Made by a program: the position numbers and the translations under genes
In this document: piece by piece, positions 36,186 to 44,508 of the stretch
How the letters are laid out: each line of letters opens with the position of its first letter
Numbering within the stretch: the first letter of the stretch is position 1
Notes under the pieces: model-generated
Databases searched by the model: none
Told to the model about the DNA's origin: nothing
Seen by the model: the letters and a program-made list of their open reading frames with translations, nothing else
Assembly: GCF_900104805.1 (NCBI RefSeq)
Contig: NZ_LT629751.1
Span: forward strand, 186,001-250,000
Direction: 5' to 3'
Origin: Pseudomonas oryzae
Lineage (GTDB): Bacteria > Pseudomonadota > Gammaproteobacteria > Pseudomonadales > Pseudomonadaceae
Length of the DNA: 64,000 nt

Positions 36186-36953
36186 TTACTCCGCGGCGTG
36201 TTGCAGGACAGCGTGCGCGTCCAGCCATTCGCCGATGCGGGCGGCCACCCAGGCGCCGTCGTCCAGCGGCAGGTCGTGGCCGGCGCCGGGATGCTCGGCG
36301 TAGGCCAGCTGCCAGTGCGCGGCCAGTGCCCGCGAGCAGTGCGGATCGACCAGTGCGTCGCGGCGGCCGCCGAGCACCAGCATGGGCAGCGGCGGGCGCC
36401 GCGCCGGCAGGCGGAAGCGCGCGGCGGCGGCCAGCTGGCGCAGGGCGTTGGCGGTGCTGACCGGATGGCGGCGGCGCAGGGCGATCCAGGCCTCCAGCAC
36501 CGCCGGATCGGCGCGCGCGCTGGTCAGGCGCAGGATAGCCGCCTCGCGCTCGCGCGCATCGCGGCTGGTCAGCACGCCGAGCAGGGCCGGGTAGCCGGCC
36601 GGGCGCAGGCGGCGGTGGAACGGGCTGAGGCCGGCGAAGCTGGTGTTGATCAGCACCGCGCCGGCCACCTCGGCCGGATGCGCCGCGGCCCAGGCCACCG
36701 CCACCATCGCCCCCAGCGACATCGCCAGGATATGCAGCGGGCCGCGGATGCCCTGCGCCTGCAGCTGTGCGCGGCAGGCCGCGACCATAGCGTCGACCGT
36801 CGGCGGGCTGGCCTCGTGGTGCCGCGCGCCGTTGCCGGGCAGGTCGAGGGCGAGGATGCGCGCGCCCGGCAGGCGCGCCGCCAGCACGGCGGGGAACTCG
36901 CCCCAGTGACCGCTCTCGCGGGTCAGGCCGCGCAGCAGGAGCCAGGTCGCCAT
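36186..36953 (-). CDS. Alpha/beta hydrolase
   Basis: The 255-residue hydrolase carries a nucleophile elbow AMSLGAM, an acid in GGRRDALVDPHCS and the catalytic His in PGAGHDLPLDDG. The N-terminus LLLRGLTRESGHWGEF gives an oxyanion-hole-type LRG in place of the usual HG. The substrate is unknown. The start codon lies one base after the stop of the upstream M14-type gene, so the two are co-transcribed and probably co-translated. Confidence 0.85.
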   Translation of the reverse strand: MATWLLLRGLTRESGHWGEFPAVLAARLPGARILALDLPGNGARHHEASPPTVDAMVAACRAQLQAQGIRGPLHILAMSLGAMVAVAWAAAHPAEVAGAVLINTSFAGLSPFHRRLRPAGYPALLGVLTSRDAREREAAILRLTSARADPAVLEAWIALRRRHPVSTANALRQLAAAARFRLPARRPPLPMLVLGGRRDALVDPHCSRALAAHWQLAYAEHPGAGHDLPLDDGAWVAARIGEWLDAHAVLQHAAE

Positions 36954-36954
36954 G

Positions 36955-37974
36955 CTAGTGCCACGGATACCAGCGGCGCAGGGCCTGCTGGCGATGCTGC
37001 TCGCGCGCCTCGCCGACCGGGCACCAGCCGCGCCAGCCGCAGGCGGCGCGGCCGACGAAGTCCAGCCACTCCACCTGGCGGCGCAGCACGCGCGCCTCGC
37101 GGTGGCCGAGCAACGGGTTGAACAGGCCCTGCAGCGACAGCAGCTGGCGCGGATTCTTCTTCACCCACAGCCAGGAGCCCATCTCCAGGGTCAGCGGCAG
37201 GTGCACCCGCGCCGGGTCGCGGCAGGCGCGCCGGTACAGGTGGTCCCACAGGTCGCCGTGGGTCAGGTACTGGCAGCTCTGCGGCTCGAACACGTAGGGG
37301 TGGTAGTGGTGGGTCTGGTCGAGCACCTCACTGAGCGCGTGCATCTCCGCCAGGTGCGGGATCGGCTTGCGGGTGCCGGCGTAGGGGAACCAGATGCGGT
37401 CGCGCAGGCCGAAGCCGGAGTGGCAGTCGACGGCGATGCTGAAGTGGTGGCTGAGCAGCTCCGCCTCCACCAGGTCGCACAGCGCCTGGCTCTCGGCCTG
37501 CATCGGGGCGCTGCGCGGGCCGCGATACCAGGGCAGGCGCGAACTCAGGCGCTGGCCGCCGACCAGGAAGGCGGCGCGCTGCTCGGCCTCCAGCGGCGCG
37601 TTGCGCATCAGGTCGACGCCCTGCGGGTTGGCGCGGGTGCCGCGCCACAGGCCGCCGGGGTTGACCACCGGCATGAACACCATGCGCATGCGCTCGAGCT
37701 GTTGCTGCAGCAGGCTGTCCCAGGCCAGGCGCGCCGCCACGCTGCGCAGGAACGACAGCACCACGCTGGCGCCGATGCGCTCCAGGCCGTGCACGCCGCC
37801 GAAGTAGCCCACCGCCGGCGCCTCCGCGGCCGGGTTGCCCAGGCTGATGGCGTACACCGGCAGGTCGTGCTCGCCCACCGCCACCCGGCACAGCACGCGC
37901 GCGTCCAGCAGGTGGCCGAGCCGGTCGAGCAGATGCTCCAGTTCGACGAGTTCGCTGGGCGCGCTGGCGGACAT
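36955..37974 (-). CDS. M14-family zinc carboxypeptidase-like hydrolase
   Basis: The 339-residue protein shows M14/aspartoacylase-type features. Zinc-site HxxE is in GGVHGLERIG, the third ligand His in VDCHSGFGLRD, substrate-binding VNPGGLWRGTR, and catalytic Glu in LPLTLEMGSW. There is no signal peptide, so it is cytosolic. M14 relatives of this size include gamma-Glu-DAP-type and succinylglutamate-type hydrolases; the substrate cannot be fixed. AAGGAG precedes ATG 37974. It forms an operon with the downstream alpha/beta hydrolase. Confidence 0.82.
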   Translation of the reverse strand: MSASAPSELVELEHLLDRLGHLLDARVLCRVAVGEHDLPVYAISLGNPAAEAPAVGYFGGVHGLERIGASVVLSFLRSVAARLAWDSLLQQQLERMRMVFMPVVNPGGLWRGTRANPQGVDLMRNAPLEAEQRAAFLVGGQRLSSRLPWYRGPRSAPMQAESQALCDLVEAELLSHHFSIAVDCHSGFGLRDRIWFPYAGTRKPIPHLAEMHALSEVLDQTHHYHPYVFEPQSCQYLTHGDLWDHLYRRACRDPARVHLPLTLEMGSWLWVKKNPRQLLSLQGLFNPLLGHREARVLRRQVEWLDFVGRAACGWRGWCPVGEAREQHRQQALRRWYPWH

Positions 37975-38217
37975 GGGATCTCCTTGGCGGAACAGAGCGG
38001 TGGCAGTCGCAAATTCGGCGCGGGCTGATACGCTTTCACTTGCCGGCCATGATGGGCCGGTGGCCGGGCCATCACCTGGGTCGGCGGTCGTGCCGCGTGT
38101 CGGTCGTACCCCGGATGCACCCCTTCGCTAGCCAGTTTAGGCGCCCGTGTGGCGCCCGCTTGGCAAAGCGGTGGCCGGAATCCAGCGATTTTTCATTCAG
38201 GGGACGAAGAAAACGCG

Positions 38218-39165
38218 ATGGATACCCTCAGCAGTTTCAGCGAGTTCGAAGCCTCGGCGCGGGCGGTGATCGACTTCCTGCGCCGGCGGCTGGGTTTCGA
38301 CCTGTGGATGGTCACCCGCCTGGAAGGGGAAGAGGGCCTGGTGCTCCTCTGCGAGGACCACGGTTACGGCGTCGCGCCCGGCACCCAGTTCCGCTGGGCC
38401 GACTCCTGCTGCGCGCAGATGGTGCAGGGCAACGGCCCGCACATCGCCCCGGACACCGCGCAGGTGCCGGCCTATGCCGCGGCGCCCCTGGGGCGCAGCC
38501 TGCCGATCGGCGCCTACATCGGCATGCCGCTGCTGCGCGCCGACGGCAGCCTGTTCGGCAGCCTGTGCGCCATCGACCCGCGGGCGCAACCGGCGGCGAT
38601 CGTCGGCGAACTGCCGCTGCTCGAGCAGCTGGCGGACATGCTCAGCACCACCCTGCAGCTGGAGCTGCGCATCGCCGAGGAGGCGCGCCGCGCCGAGCGC
38701 TTCCAGGCCGAGGCGCTGACCGACGCCATGACCCACCTGTACAACCGCGGCGGCTGGGAGCAGCTGCTCGACGCCGAGGAGGCGCGCTGTCGGCGTTACG
38801 GGCATTCGGCGGTGGTGCTGATGATCGACCTCGACGAACTGAAGCGGGTCAACGACAGCCAGGGACATGCCGCCGGCGACGCGCTGATCGTGCGCACCGC
38901 CCATGCGCTGCGCCGCGCGGTGCGCGAGATCGACATAGTCGCGCGCCTGGGCGGCGACGAGTTCGGCGTGATCGGTGTCGGCTGCGGCGTCGCCGGCGGC
39001 GACGTCCTGCGCGCGCGGGTGGAGGCCGAGCTGGCGAGCGACGGCATCCGCGCCTCCATCGGCCTGGCCCTGCGCGAGGCGCGCGACGGTCTGCGCGAAG
39101 CCTGGGTGCGTGCCGACCAGCGCATGTATCAGCGCAAGCACGTGCGTTTCGACCGGGCGCACTGA
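38218..39165 (+). CDS. GAF-GGDEF diguanylate cyclase
   Basis: This enzyme should make cyclic di-GMP from two GTP. It has an N-terminal GAF sensor domain (about 10-150) and a C-terminal GGDEF domain (about 165-315) with an intact active site LGGDEFG and an inhibitory-site REID five residues before it, so product feedback is likely. No transmembrane segment, so it responds to a cytosolic ligand, or via Cys residues in the GAF (DSCCAQM). ATG 38218 is chosen to give a standard GAF start; a GGGGA stretch lies somewhat far upstream. Confidence 0.9.
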   Translation: MDTLSSFSEFEASARAVIDFLRRRLGFDLWMVTRLEGEEGLVLLCEDHGYGVAPGTQFRWADSCCAQMVQGNGPHIAPDTAQVPAYAAAPLGRSLPIGAYIGMPLLRADGSLFGSLCAIDPRAQPAAIVGELPLLEQLADMLSTTLQLELRIAEEARRAERFQAEALTDAMTHLYNRGGWEQLLDAEEARCRRYGHSAVVLMIDLDELKRVNDSQGHAAGDALIVRTAHALRRAVREIDIVARLGGDEFGVIGVGCGVAGGDVLRARVEAELASDGIRASIGLALREARDGLREAWVRADQRMYQRKHVRFDRAH

Positions 39166-39195
39166 CTTCGCCCGTCGCCTGCCATACTTCGAACC

Positions 39196-39948
39196 ATGGT
39201 CAGCGCGACTTTCCGCTTCTACGAGGAGCTCAACGACTTCCTGCCCGCCGAGCGCCGCCGCCAGGCGTTCACCTGCGAGTGCGCGCGGGCGGCCACGGTC
39301 AAGCACATGATCGAGGCGCTCGGCGTGCCGCACACCGAAGTCGAACTGGTGCTGGTCAACGGCGAGTCGGCGGGCTTCGAACGGGCCATCCTCGATGGCG
39401 ACCGCATCGCCGTCTACCCGCGCTTCGAGGCGCTGGACATCAGCCCGCTGCTCAAGGTGCGCAGCCGGCCGCTGCGCGCGCTGCGCTTCATCGCCGACGC
39501 CCACCTCGGCGGGCTGGCGCGCCTGCTGCGCATGAGCGGCTTCGATACCCTCTACGACAACCGCTTCGAGGACGCCCAGATCGCCGAGATCGCGGCCCAC
39601 GAGGGGCGCATCGTGCTGACCCGCGACCGCGAACTGCTCAAGCGGCGCATCGTCAGCCACGGCTGCTACGTGCATGCGCTCAAGCCCGCGCTGCAACTGC
39701 GCGAGCTGTTCGAGCGCCTCGACCTGGCGCGCAGCGCGCGGCCGTTCAGCCTGTGCGTGCACTGCAACCTGCCGCTGCACGAGGTCGCTACCGAGCTGGC
39801 CCGCGCCCGCGTGCCGCCGCGCGCGGCCCTGCTCTACTCGCGCTTTCTCGGCTGCGACGCCTGCCAGCGCCTGTACTGGGAGGGCTCGCACTGGCGCAAC
39901 ATGTGTGCGCTGCTCGGCCCGCTGCTGGCGCCGCCGGGCGACGATTAG
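39196..39948 (+). CDS. Mut7-C RNase-domain protein with N-terminal ubiquitin-like domain
   Basis: The 250-residue protein has a ubiquitin/ThiS-like N-terminal domain (about 1-85) and a Mut7-C PIN-like nuclease domain (about 90-250): RFIADAHLGGLARLLRMSGF and IVLTRDRELLKRR carry the acidic residues. A zinc ribbon follows (CVHCNLP ... CDACQRLYW). It is a putative RNase of unknown target. Its TAG stop lies at the very edge of the MITE-like element at 39949-40089, suggesting the original C-terminus may have been altered. Confidence 0.88.
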   Translation: MVSATFRFYEELNDFLPAERRRQAFTCECARAATVKHMIEALGVPHTEVELVLVNGESAGFERAILDGDRIAVYPRFEALDISPLLKVRSRPLRALRFIADAHLGGLARLLRMSGFDTLYDNRFEDAQIAEIAAHEGRIVLTRDRELLKRRIVSHGCYVHALKPALQLRELFERLDLARSARPFSLCVHCNLPLHEVATELARARVPPRAALLYSRFLGCDACQRLYWEGSHWRNMCALLGPLLAPPGDD

Positions 39949-40089
39949 GGCCTGTACGAAAAGCCAGCCGAGCGAAGGTCAGGCAAGGCGAAAAGTGGCG
40001 AGGAAGCGGGGTTTACTCGTCGTAAATGAACATTCCGCGCTGCTTTTCAACGCAGCCTGACCGAGCGCAGGCACTTTTCGTACAGAGCC
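39949..40089. mobile_element. MITE-like inverted-repeat element between convergent genes
   Basis: An element of about 140 bp has perfect 12-bp terminal inverted repeats CTGTACGAAAAG (39952-39963) and its complement (40074-40085). The match extends imperfectly outward to GGC/GCC and TAG on both sides. The interior is also loosely palindromic (CCGAGCGAAGGTCAGGC against GCCTGACCGAGCGCAGG). It carries no gene. The TAG of the Mut7-C gene and the TAG of the opposite lipoprotein gene both lie at its two ends. Confidence 0.7.
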
Positions 40090-40544
40090 TAGTCGATCTC
40101 GCCGCAGAACAGGTCGTAGCCGCCGTCCGCCGGGCTGGCGCGCACCACCAGGCTGTAGCCGCCGCTGCGCAGCTGCGCCAGCGGCACCTCCAGCCACTTG
40201 TTCAGCCGCCAGCCGGCCTGGGCGAAGCCGACGCGGCTGGCCAGCACGATCCGGTTCAGCTCCCAGGCCGGTGCCGGGCCGAGCCGCTCGCAGCGGCCGG
40301 GGTAGAGGTAGGTGTACAGGTGCACCGGACGACTGGTGCCGTCCGGCACGCCGCCGACGAAGATGACGATGCCGGTGCGGCCGTCCTCGCCGGTCAGGCT
40401 GGCGCGGGCGATCTCGCCGGCGTTGTGCTGCGTCGCCCGCAGCGGCACGTCGAGGATCTGCCGCGGCTCGCCGCCGCGGCCGGCGCAGCCCGGCAGCGCC
40501 ACGGCGGTGGCGACGAGCAGCAGGCAGGTCTGGGGGATCTTCAT
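40089..40544 (-). CDS. Small predicted lipoprotein, unknown function
   Basis: The 151-residue product begins with a type II signal peptide (MKIPQTCLLLVATAVALPGC; lipobox LPGC, Cys20), followed by a compact beta-rich-looking domain of about 130 residues with two further Cys (GRCERL and LFCGEID) that could form a disulfide. The family is not recognised. The stop codon lies at the boundary of the MITE-like element. It is 44 bases downstream of the GNAT gene on the same strand. Confidence 0.75.
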   Translation of the reverse strand: MKIPQTCLLLVATAVALPGCAGRGGEPRQILDVPLRATQHNAGEIARASLTGEDGRTGIVIFVGGVPDGTSRPVHLYTYLYPGRCERLGPAPAWELNRIVLASRVGFAQAGWRLNKWLEVPLAQLRSGGYSLVVRASPADGGYDLFCGEID

Positions 40545-40588
40545 CGCGTGCCTCCTCGGCCGGGTCGCCCCTGCAGCCTAGCCCAGCT

Positions 40589-41032
40589 TCACAGCGCCCG
40601 GCGCAGCGGCCGCATCGGCGAGGGCGCGAAGCCGTGGCGCCGGTAGAAGCGCTGCGCCGCCTGGTTGTCGCCGTCGGTGAGCAGGGTGATCCGCCGGCAG
40701 CCCTCTGCCTGGGCATGGGCGATGGCCGCCTGCAGCAGTGTCGAGCCGATGCCCGCGCCGCGTGCGCCGGCGTCGACCACCATGTCCTCGAGCAGCGCCA
40801 CCCGCGCGCCGAGCGCGGTGGACACCGTGTAGAGCAGACTGACCATGGCCCGCACGCGGTCGTCCTCGACCGCCACGAGGATGGCGCCGAGCGCCGGATC
40901 GGCGAGGATCGCCGCCAGGCCGCGCTGCTGCGCCGCATGGTCGGGGGTGAATTCGGCTTCCTGGGCGAACAGCTGGGCGAGCAGCTGGCACAGTGCCGGC
41001 AGGTCGGCGGCGGTGGCGAGGCGGACGGACAC
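40589..41032 (-). CDS. GNAT-family N-acetyltransferase
   Basis: The 147-residue acetyltransferase has the acetyl-CoA-binding motif A VVDAGARGAGIGSTLLQAAI and the later RRITLLTDGDNQAAQRFYRR segment. This resembles small-molecule or amino-acid acetyltransferases, but the acceptor is unknown. It is part of a short minus-strand series: histidine phosphatase, then this gene (60-base gap), then the lipoprotein. Confidence 0.88.
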   Translation of the reverse strand: MSVRLATAADLPALCQLLAQLFAQEAEFTPDHAAQQRGLAAILADPALGAILVAVEDDRVRAMVSLLYTVSTALGARVALLEDMVVDAGARGAGIGSTLLQAAIAHAQAEGCRRITLLTDGDNQAAQRFYRRHGFAPSPMRPLRRAL

Positions 41033-41092
41033 GGCGAGGCTCCATGAGCAGGGAGAGGTGGCGCAGCGATGCAGAAAGCGCGCCAGCAGCGC

Positions 41093-41671
41093 TCAGACCG
41101 CCTGACGAGCCTCGGCGCCGGGCCGATACACGCTGCATTGCCAGTAGCCGCTGAACGGTCGCTTCGGTCCCTGCCAGCCGAGGGCCAGCAGCTCGCGGGC
41201 GATCAGCATGGTCATCAGGCCGTGGCCGACCAGCAGCACCGAGTCGTTCTCGCGGGCCAGCTCGATCAGGCGCAGCGCCGCCTGGCGGGCCCGCCAGCGG
41301 CTCTGCGGCAGGGGCGCGGCATGCAGGGACACGCCGTAGAACCAGGCCAGGCGGAACATCGCGCTCCACGCCAGCGGCGGCAGCTTCGCGCAGGACCAGT
41401 GCGGGCAGGGCAGCTCGGCCTCGCAGAACAGCGCGTCGCACAGCACCTCGCGCCCCGCCGCCAGCCGCTGCGCCGACTGCAGGCTGCGCGGCAGGGGGCT
41501 GCTGGCCAGCAGCCGGGCGGCGGCGGCCTGGGCGCGGATGGCCGCCGGCACCGCGGCGGGCGCGATGCCGGCGCGGTCGTAGTGGCGCAGCCAGTCGCTC
41601 ATCGCCATCGGCGCGACCCAGGAGTCGAGCTGCAGGTCCGGTTTGCCATGGCGGGCGAGGGTGATGTGCAT
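41093..41671 (-). CDS. Histidine phosphatase (phosphoglycerate-mutase-like) family protein
   Basis: The 192-residue protein has the catalytic RHG in ITLARHGKPD, an Arg in SPLPRSLQSAQRL, an acidic residue region CEAELPCP and the second His in LLVGHGLMTML. This is a complete phosphatase core. Substrates of such small members (phosphosugars, protein phospho-His, nucleotides) are not predictable. It is the first gene of a short minus-strand series. Confidence 0.87.
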   Translation of the reverse strand: MHITLARHGKPDLQLDSWVAPMAMSDWLRHYDRAGIAPAAVPAAIRAQAAAARLLASSPLPRSLQSAQRLAAGREVLCDALFCEAELPCPHWSCAKLPPLAWSAMFRLAWFYGVSLHAAPLPQSRWRARQAALRLIELARENDSVLLVGHGLMTMLIARELLALGWQGPKRPFSGYWQCSVYRPGAEARQAV

Positions 41672-41951
41672 GGGTTGTTCCGAGCGGAGTCGCCTTAGCC
41701 ACTATAGGCCGTGCGCGCGAGCGGCATGGCGCCGGGGTTCACTGTTCTGCGCTGGGCGGCGGGGGCGATCGATGGCTGGCCTTCAGGTTCCCGTCAGCCA
41801 GTCGATAACAAGGCGACGAGAGTCGCTGCCGCCGCGGTTGCCGAGGCTCCTGTGGCGATGACGGTCGCCGGCCACTGTGGCTCAGGTTGCCAGGCGGTCG
41901 AATGGCGCTCCTCGTCAGCCAACAACAACAAGATATGGGCGGGGTGACGAT

Positions 41952-42872
41952 ATGCCGAGATACGGTGCAGGCTTGCGGGCTCGATTGGCGCCAGGGCGCC
42001 GCGCGTTTTGGCGCGCACTGGCAGGGCTGTGCGGCGGTCTGGCGTGCAGCCTGCCGGCCGTCGCCCTGGATCTGGACGCCGGCGAATACGTGCCGGCTCC
42101 GGCCGGTACGACCCTCGGCCTGCTCTACCTGCAACAGGCCGAGCGCGACCACCTGTACCGCGACGGCCACCGCCTGGCCGGCTCGCCGGGCCTGGATTCG
42201 CAGATCGGTATCCTGCGCGTGGCGCACTACGCCGACCTTGGCGGCTATCGGATCGCGCCGCAGATCATCCTGCCCTTCGGCCGTGTCGATGGGCGCCACG
42301 ATGCGCATCTGCTCGGCGACAGCAGCGGCGTGGCTGATCCGAGCCTGGCCATGCCGGTATGGTTGCTGAACCAGCCGGAGCAGCAGCGCTTCTTCGCCAT
42401 CAGTCCCAACCTGTCCATTCCGGTCGGCAGCTACGACAACGAGCGGCGCCTGAATCTCGGCGAGAACCGCTGGAAGCTCAACCTGCAGGCCGCCTACGTC
42501 ACCGCTATCGGTGCGCGGCTGGCGCTGGATCTGGCGGCGGATGTGACCTTCTACGGTCGCAACGACAGCTACGGGCCGCTGCAGTGGAGCCATCGGCAGA
42601 AACCCAGCTACCAGTACCAGGGCTTCCTGCGCTACCCGCTGAGCCACACCCTGGACCTGCGCGGGGGGCTGTCCTGGCAGTCCGGTGGCGAGAATTGCGT
42701 GGAAGATTCCTGGCAAAACGACAGTCAACGCACCGGCAAGTGGTCAGCGGGGTTTGCCTGGTTCTTCCTCGCGGATACCCAGCTGGTGGCCACCGTGGGC
42801 CGCGATCTGGTGGTGGATAACGGCTTCTTCGAGGAGCGGCGGCTCAATATCCGCCTGCTGCACGTCTTCTGA
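41952..42872 (+). CDS. Outer-membrane MetA-pathway phenol degradation-like (SphA-type) barrel protein
   Basis: The 306-residue protein has a signal peptide (about residues 1-39, ending PAVA before LDLDAG), then alternating amphipathic strands with aromatic ends and a terminal Phe (RLLHVF), as in outer-membrane beta-barrels. Motifs such as ISPNLSIPVGSYDNERRLNL and WQSGGE are typical of the transporter family PF13557, implicated in uptake of hydrophobic or aromatic compounds. It stands alone; substrate unknown. The ATG at 41952 has only a weak GGGTGA upstream. Confidence 0.8.
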   Translation: MPRYGAGLRARLAPGRRAFWRALAGLCGGLACSLPAVALDLDAGEYVPAPAGTTLGLLYLQQAERDHLYRDGHRLAGSPGLDSQIGILRVAHYADLGGYRIAPQIILPFGRVDGRHDAHLLGDSSGVADPSLAMPVWLLNQPEQQRFFAISPNLSIPVGSYDNERRLNLGENRWKLNLQAAYVTAIGARLALDLAADVTFYGRNDSYGPLQWSHRQKPSYQYQGFLRYPLSHTLDLRGGLSWQSGGENCVEDSWQNDSQRTGKWSAGFAWFFLADTQLVATVGRDLVVDNGFFEERRLNIRLLHVF

Positions 42873-42890
42873 CGGCGCCTGGCGCGCCGC

Positions 42891-43673
42891 TCAGCCGCCC
42901 AGCTCGGCGGAAATCCGCACCGCCGTCTGCAGCAGCGCCTCGCGAAAGCGCGCCTGGGATTCCGCGCTGTCCATCACCGCGTCCGGGCCGGACAGGTTGA
43001 TGGCGGCAACCACCTCGCCGAGGTGGTTGCGGATGCCGGTGGCGATGGCGGTGGAGTAGTCGGAGCGGTGCAGCACCCAGCCGCGCGCGCGGTCGCCGGC
43101 GATCAGCTCCTGCAGCTCGGGCAGGGTCCTGGGCGCCGGCGGCGCGTAGCCGTCGAGACGCACATGGGAGTAGAGCGCGTCGAGCACCGGCGGGGTCAGG
43201 CCGCTGAGCAGGATGCGGCCCATGGCGGTGCAGTGGCAGGGGATGCGCGTGCCGATCGGGATGTTCACCGACAGGCGCTGGGCGGCGAAGGCGCGGCACA
43301 GGTACAGGCTGTCGGTCTGCTCGCGGATGCTCAGGTGGCAGGACAGCGAGGTGCGGTCGCGCAGGGCGTTGAGGTGCGGCAGGGCGAGGTCGACCAGGTC
43401 GCGGCTGGCCAGGTAGCTGAAGCCGTCGGAGACCACCTGCGGGCCGAGTTCCCAGGTGTTCTTGGCCAGCTTGCGCAGGTAGCCCATCTCCTCGAGGGTA
43501 TAGAGGATGCGGTAGAGCGCCGAGACGCTGACGCCCAGGCGCTCGGCGATCTCGTTGCTGGCCAGGCTGCGCTGGCGGGCGTTGAACATCTGCAGGATGG
43601 ACAGGCCGCGCTGCAGGGCGGGGACCCTGTAGTCGGTGTCGCGGCCGTTGTCGAGGTCTTCGTCGAGGGACAT
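42891..43673 (-). CDS. IclR-family transcriptional regulator near the sarcosine operon
   Basis: The 260-residue protein has an N-terminal winged helix (ALQRGLSILQMFNARQRSLA, SNEIAERLGVSVSALYRILY) and a C-terminal effector domain (about 90-260; CHCTAMGRILLSGL, GIRNHLGEVVAAINLSG). It lies downstream of soxG, separated by a REP pair, so it is not obviously part of that operon. IclR regulators control catabolism of aromatic or small organic acids; a link to the adjacent MetA-type barrel or to sarcosine use is possible. Confidence 0.9.
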   Translation of the reverse strand: MSLDEDLDNGRDTDYRVPALQRGLSILQMFNARQRSLASNEIAERLGVSVSALYRILYTLEEMGYLRKLAKNTWELGPQVVSDGFSYLASRDLVDLALPHLNALRDRTSLSCHLSIREQTDSLYLCRAFAAQRLSVNIPIGTRIPCHCTAMGRILLSGLTPPVLDALYSHVRLDGYAPPAPRTLPELQELIAGDRARGWVLHRSDYSTAIATGIRNHLGEVVAAINLSGPDAVMDSAESQARFREALLQTAVRISAELGG

Positions 43674-43698
43674 GGAAAACTCCGCAGGTGAGTGAGGC

Positions 43699-43813
43699 GT
43701 AGGGTGGGTTAGGCCGCAGGCCGTAACCCACCGACCGGCCGCAAGGCCGGCCATGGCGATGCCTGGCGGCATCGATGGTGGGTTACGCCGCTGCGCGGCT
43801 AACCCACCCTACG
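43699..43813. repeat. REP pair (REPIN-like), copy 2
   Basis: GTAGGGTGGGTTAGG...CCGTAACCCACC (43699-43732) and, inverted, GGTGGGTTACGCC...TAACCCACCCTACG (43777-43813) face each other between the IclR gene and soxG. The units match the pair at 23611-23718, but the order of the two units is reversed. A position between two co-oriented genes suggests that it also acts as a terminator. Confidence 0.85.
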
Positions 43814-43825
43814 ATTGGCGGCGCC

Positions 43826-44506
43826 TCACAGCAGCGCATCGATCCCCGCCGGTGCGCCGCCGAACTCGGCCATGGCATCCAGCAGCGCGCCCCAGAAGTA
43901 GTCCGCCGAGGCGCGGTCGCAGAGGATGTGGAAACACGGCAGCTCGCCTTCCGGCAGGTTGACCACGATGACGTTGATCCGCGCCGCCGAGGTCTGCGCC
44001 ACAGCGCCGACCGGGAAGGCCTCGGGTCGCAGGTCGACGCCGCACAGCTTGGCCATCACTTCGCTGATGTGCTCGCCGGTGAGCAGCAGCCAGGCGTGGC
44101 TGTCCTGGCGCGGCAGCAGGTAGTTGCCGCCGGCGCCGAGCTGCCAGTCCCGTTCCTCGCCGGCCAAGCGCGAACCGGCGTCGCGCAGGCTGCCGAGCAG
44201 CAGGTACTCGGTCTGCGACAGGCGCGCCACGTGGCCGCCGTCGGCCTGGGTCAGCGCCCGGTTGGGCGCCTCGGGCAGCGCGTAGCCGCGCCCGCTCAGG
44301 TAGTCGGCGGCCTGCGCGCCGCGAAAGCCGACGCGCGCCAGGTTGCTCAGGTCGATGAGCGCGCAGCGTTGCAGCTGCGGGCTTTCGTCGTGCTCGCCGT
44401 AGTGGGCGACCACCACGCTGTCGCCCAGTTGGCCGAGGGTGGCGCCGGCGTGGCGGCGGTACAGCGGGCTGCGTTCGGTGAATTGCTGGGCTTGCAGAGC
44501 GGCCAT
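43826..44506 (-). CDS. soxG: Sarcosine oxidase gamma subunit
   Basis: The 226-residue subunit of heterotetrameric sarcosine oxidase has a fold related to the T-protein (GcvT) domain and no cofactor of its own. Recognisable parts are the N-terminal HDESPQLQRCALIDLSNLAR and the C-terminal VNLPEGELPCFHILCDRASAD. It is the last gene of purU-folD-soxBDAG, two bases after soxA. A REP pair directly downstream likely ends the transcript. Confidence 0.92.
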   Translation of the reverse strand: MAALQAQQFTERSPLYRRHAGATLGQLGDSVVVAHYGEHDESPQLQRCALIDLSNLARVGFRGAQAADYLSGRGYALPEAPNRALTQADGGHVARLSQTEYLLLGSLRDAGSRLAGEERDWQLGAGGNYLLPRQDSHAWLLLTGEHISEVMAKLCGVDLRPEAFPVGAVAQTSAARINVIVVNLPEGELPCFHILCDRASADYFWGALLDAMAEFGGAPAGIDALL

Positions 44507-44508
44507 GA

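Noticed and set aside
42891-43673. IclR gene as a member of the sox operon
   Set aside because: It is co-oriented but separated from soxG by a REP pair likely to stop transcription; only a regulatory link remains possible.
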